Shown one piece after another: positions 6,638 through 8,206 of a DNA stretch of 8,206 nt. The position numbers were made by a program, and so were the translations under genes. The DNA is taken from contig CAUQSG010000073.1 of the NCBI GenBank assembly GCA_963520725.1, positions 1 to 8,206 on the forward strand. Direction: 5' to 3'. Below the pieces are notes generated by a model, which saw nothing but the letters and a program-made list of their open reading frames with translations, was not told where the DNA came from and did no database searches. The stretch is from JABCPE02 sp963520725. GTDB lineage: Bacteria > Bacteroidota > Bacteroidia > Flavobacteriales > Weeksellaceae. Each line of letters starts with the position of its first letter. Within the stretch, counting starts at the first letter, position 1.

Positions 6638-7225
6638 ATGAAAAAAACGATAAAAACCCTCATCCGCCCAAGAAAGCATTTCTTGGTCTCCTGAGGTGTC
6701 ACCAAAAGCGATGGTTTTATCGAAAGTTTCTTTTTCGATAAGTTTTTTTATTCTATTGACTTTTTCCTGTCCGTTGCAGTTTTTGGTGCTGAATTTTCCT
6801 GTAAAAATATCATTTTCAAAGTGCGCCTGCGTGGCTACCAAATCCATTTTCCATTTTTCTGCAAATGGTTTTGCCCAGATATCCAGAGATGCTGTTACCA
6901 AGAGACATTTGGTAGTAGTTCGGTCAATTTGATTGATAAAATCTATGGCGCTTTCGCGGATAATGCTCGGGTAGTTTTCATTAAAAAACTGCAGAGCTTT
7001 GGACTCTATTTCCTGCCGAGTTTTTCCTTTTAAAATAGAATTGACAAAACTTTTTTTGACCTCTCCAGCATTGGCTAATTTTAGTTTTAGCATGATGAAA
7101 AGAGGAATGTGTTTGATGAAACTAGTGTAGAATTTTTTAGGTTCATAAAATTTAAGAAAAGCGAACATGGTGTCCTTCTTTGTCAAAGTGCCATCAAAGT
7201 CAAAACAATATAATTTTTTTTGCAT
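6635..7225 (-). CDS. HAD-IB family phosphatase (likely polyprenyl-phosphoribose 5'-phosphatase)
   Basis: This is a 196-aa haloacid dehalogenase superfamily phosphatase of subfamily IB. Motif I is DFDGTLT at 9-15 with nucleophile D9 and acid/base D11. Motif II is VTAS at 110-113, motif III is probably K155, and motif IV is AFGDTSGDQEM with D176 and D180 binding magnesium. The segment between motifs I and II is a helical cap, including a hydrophobic stretch (about 32-50) that may lie against the membrane. It starts 4 nt after the ubiA-type gene. In several bacteria an HAD domain is fused to this type of prenyltransferase, which supports a joint role: removing the 5'-phosphate from phosphoribosyl-polyprenyl phosphate. 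The substrate is inferred from context; the fold and catalytic residues are seen. It ends soon after motif IV, in RFFH. Confidence 0.85.
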   Translation of the reverse strand: MQKKLYCFDFDGTLTKKDTMFAFLKFYEPKKFYTSFIKHIPLFIMLKLKLANAGEVKKSFVNSILKGKTRQEIESKALQFFNENYPSIIRESAIDFINQIDRTTTKCLLVTASLDIWAKPFAEKWKMDLVATQAHFENDIFTGKFSTKNCNGQEKVNRIKKLIEKETFDKTIAFGDTSGDQEMLSWADEGFYRFFH

Positions 7226-7229
7226 AATC

Positions 7230-8114
7230 TTACTTAAAGTAAATCATTAATACGAAAGATATAATCCAAAGTAAAACAGTTACTTGGATGTATTTATCTC
7301 TATAAAAGGTTTTAGTAGGAGATTCGGTTTTATTATACACCAAAGTCTGCTGTAAATATCTCAAAAAAACAAAAATAACAAAAAATGTAGTGTAAAAAAT
7401 GTTTTGATTAAATCTGGACTGAACATCAGGAGAGAGGGTAAACATCACATAACAAATGATTGCTAATGAGCAACTTACCGCCAATACAATGTCCGCAAAC
7501 TGAATATTATACCCATCCAGAGCTTTTCTCGTTTTTCCGTTTATTTGTGAGTTTATGAGTTCGCCTCGTCTCTTTCCAATTGCTAAAACCAAAGCCAGTA
7601 AAAATGTCAGTAAAATAGCCCACTGAGAAATCCAAATTCCTGTAATATATCCACCTGCCAAAACCCTAAAAACAAAGCCTAAGGCAATGATAGAAATATC
7701 AACTATCGCGATATGTTTCAGCCTAAAAGTATAGGCGATATTCATAATAAAATAGGCGCTAATGACAAGAGAAAAATAGAGTAGGTCTATTGAAAAAATA
7801 AACCCAATAAGGCTTGTCAAAAAAATAATTAGAAAAACTAAACCTGCAAAAACCAATTTTGCTACCGATTTGCTGATTTCACCCGAAGCCAGAGGTCTTT
7901 TGCACTTTTCAGGGTGTTTTTTGTCTGCTTCTATGTCTATATAATCATTGATTATGTAAATACAACTTGCCGTAAAAGAGAAAATAAAAAATGCAAATAA
8001 ACTCACACTAAATAGCTCCAAATGAAGAAAAGACCCTGAAAAAAATAAGGGCAGAAAGACAAAAATATTTTTAATCCATTGTTCTATTCTAAGGAGTTTT
8101 ATATATTTTTTCAT
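7230..8114 (-). CDS. UbiA-family prenyltransferase, decaprenyl-phosphate phosphoribosyltransferase-like
   Basis: This is a 294-aa integral membrane protein with about eight or nine hydrophobic helices. The first Asp-rich motif is at 56-74, with N56, D57, D60, D64, H67, P68, R73 and P74; the HPxKxxRP ending is the form seen in phosphoribosyl-transferring members such as mycobacterial Rv3806c. Further family marks are YTFRLKHIAIVD (128-139), the FRVLAGG segment (149-155), GKRRGEL (180-186) followed by RKALDGY, and a late RDKYIQVTVLLW helix. It should join PRPP-derived phosphoribose to a polyprenyl phosphate at the inner membrane, making a precursor of lipid-linked ribose or arabinose donors. 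Classic quinone or heme prenyltransferases differ in these motifs. It is the first visible gene of a four-gene minus-strand set. The partner oxidoreductases (DprE1/DprE2-like) are not in the window. Confidence 0.83.
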   Translation of the reverse strand: MKKYIKLLRIEQWIKNIFVFLPLFFSGSFLHLELFSVSLFAFFIFSFTASCIYIINDYIDIEADKKHPEKCKRPLASGEISKSVAKLVFAGLVFLIIFLTSLIGFIFSIDLLYFSLVISAYFIMNIAYTFRLKHIAIVDISIIALGFVFRVLAGGYITGIWISQWAILLTFLLALVLAIGKRRGELINSQINGKTRKALDGYNIQFADIVLAVSCSLAIICYVMFTLSPDVQSRFNQNIFYTTFFVIFVFLRYLQQTLVYNKTESPTKTFYRDKYIQVTVLLWIISFVLMIYFK

Positions 8115-8206
8115 AAAATATAATTAAATTGTAAAAGCTTCTAAAAACATTAAGTGCTGTAATGGTTTTATTTCACTGATTAGTAATTTGTTGCGATTTT
8201 AAGAAT
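8115..8206. other. Upstream flank without a supported gene
   Basis: These 92 AT-rich bases lie upstream of the prenyltransferase gene. I see no credible reading frame, no strong hairpin, and no exact TAnnTTTG box on the minus strand. A near match, TATATTTT, abuts the prenyltransferase ATG but is unconvincing. The operon may start here or further upstream. Confidence 0.5.

Noticed and set aside
1..8206. Mobile element, CRISPR array, defence island or other novel system
   Set aside because: No transposase, integrase, direct-repeat array or target-site duplication is seen; all genes are ordinary chromosomal families of similar base composition.

Overview
The window looks like chromosomal housekeeping DNA from a Bacteroidota member of the Flavobacteriales, most likely a Weeksellaceae/Chryseobacterium-like bacterium. 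This rests on four things. The DNA is AT-rich. It carries the gliding/type IX secretion gene gldJ directly upstream of murF. LysRS has the longer C-terminus seen in Bacteroidota. Promoter-like elements match the Bacteroidota sigma factor consensus (TTTG, about 17-23 nt, TAnnTTTG) and there are no obvious Shine-Dalgarno sites. The genus is an inference from remembered family features; no search was run.

Plus strand, 1-2522: the 3' two-thirds or so of gldJ (5' end outside the window), a compact intrinsic terminator, then murF. The murF ATG lies only 11 nt after the T-tract of that terminator, and a perfect TAnnTTTG box sits in between, so murF may be read from a leaderless or near-leaderless transcript. 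A bidirectional terminator at about 2525-2560 separates murF from the convergent lysS.

Minus strand, 2569-4955: three separately promoted short units, lysS, tRNA-Asp(GTC) and trxA. The tRNA and trxA each end in a hairpin plus T-run. All three have a TAnnTTTGCA element upstream; the tRNA one has a full -33/-7 pair.

Minus strand, 4963-8114: a tightly packed four-gene set read as ubiA-type prenyltransferase -> HAD-IB phosphatase -> small lipoprotein -> cysteine desulfurase, with gaps of 4 nt and 18 nt and an 8-nt overlap. The first two genes fit consecutive steps making a polyprenyl-phosphoryl-pentose donor (phosphoribosyl transfer to a polyprenyl phosphate, then 5'-dephosphorylation). The lipoprotein is only weakly assignable, and the desulfurase has no obvious link to the others.

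No mobile element, CRISPR array, phage gene or defence system is visible. The interest lies in gene pairing and regulatory layout rather than in a new system. The last 92 bases (8115-8206) hold no gene I can support.
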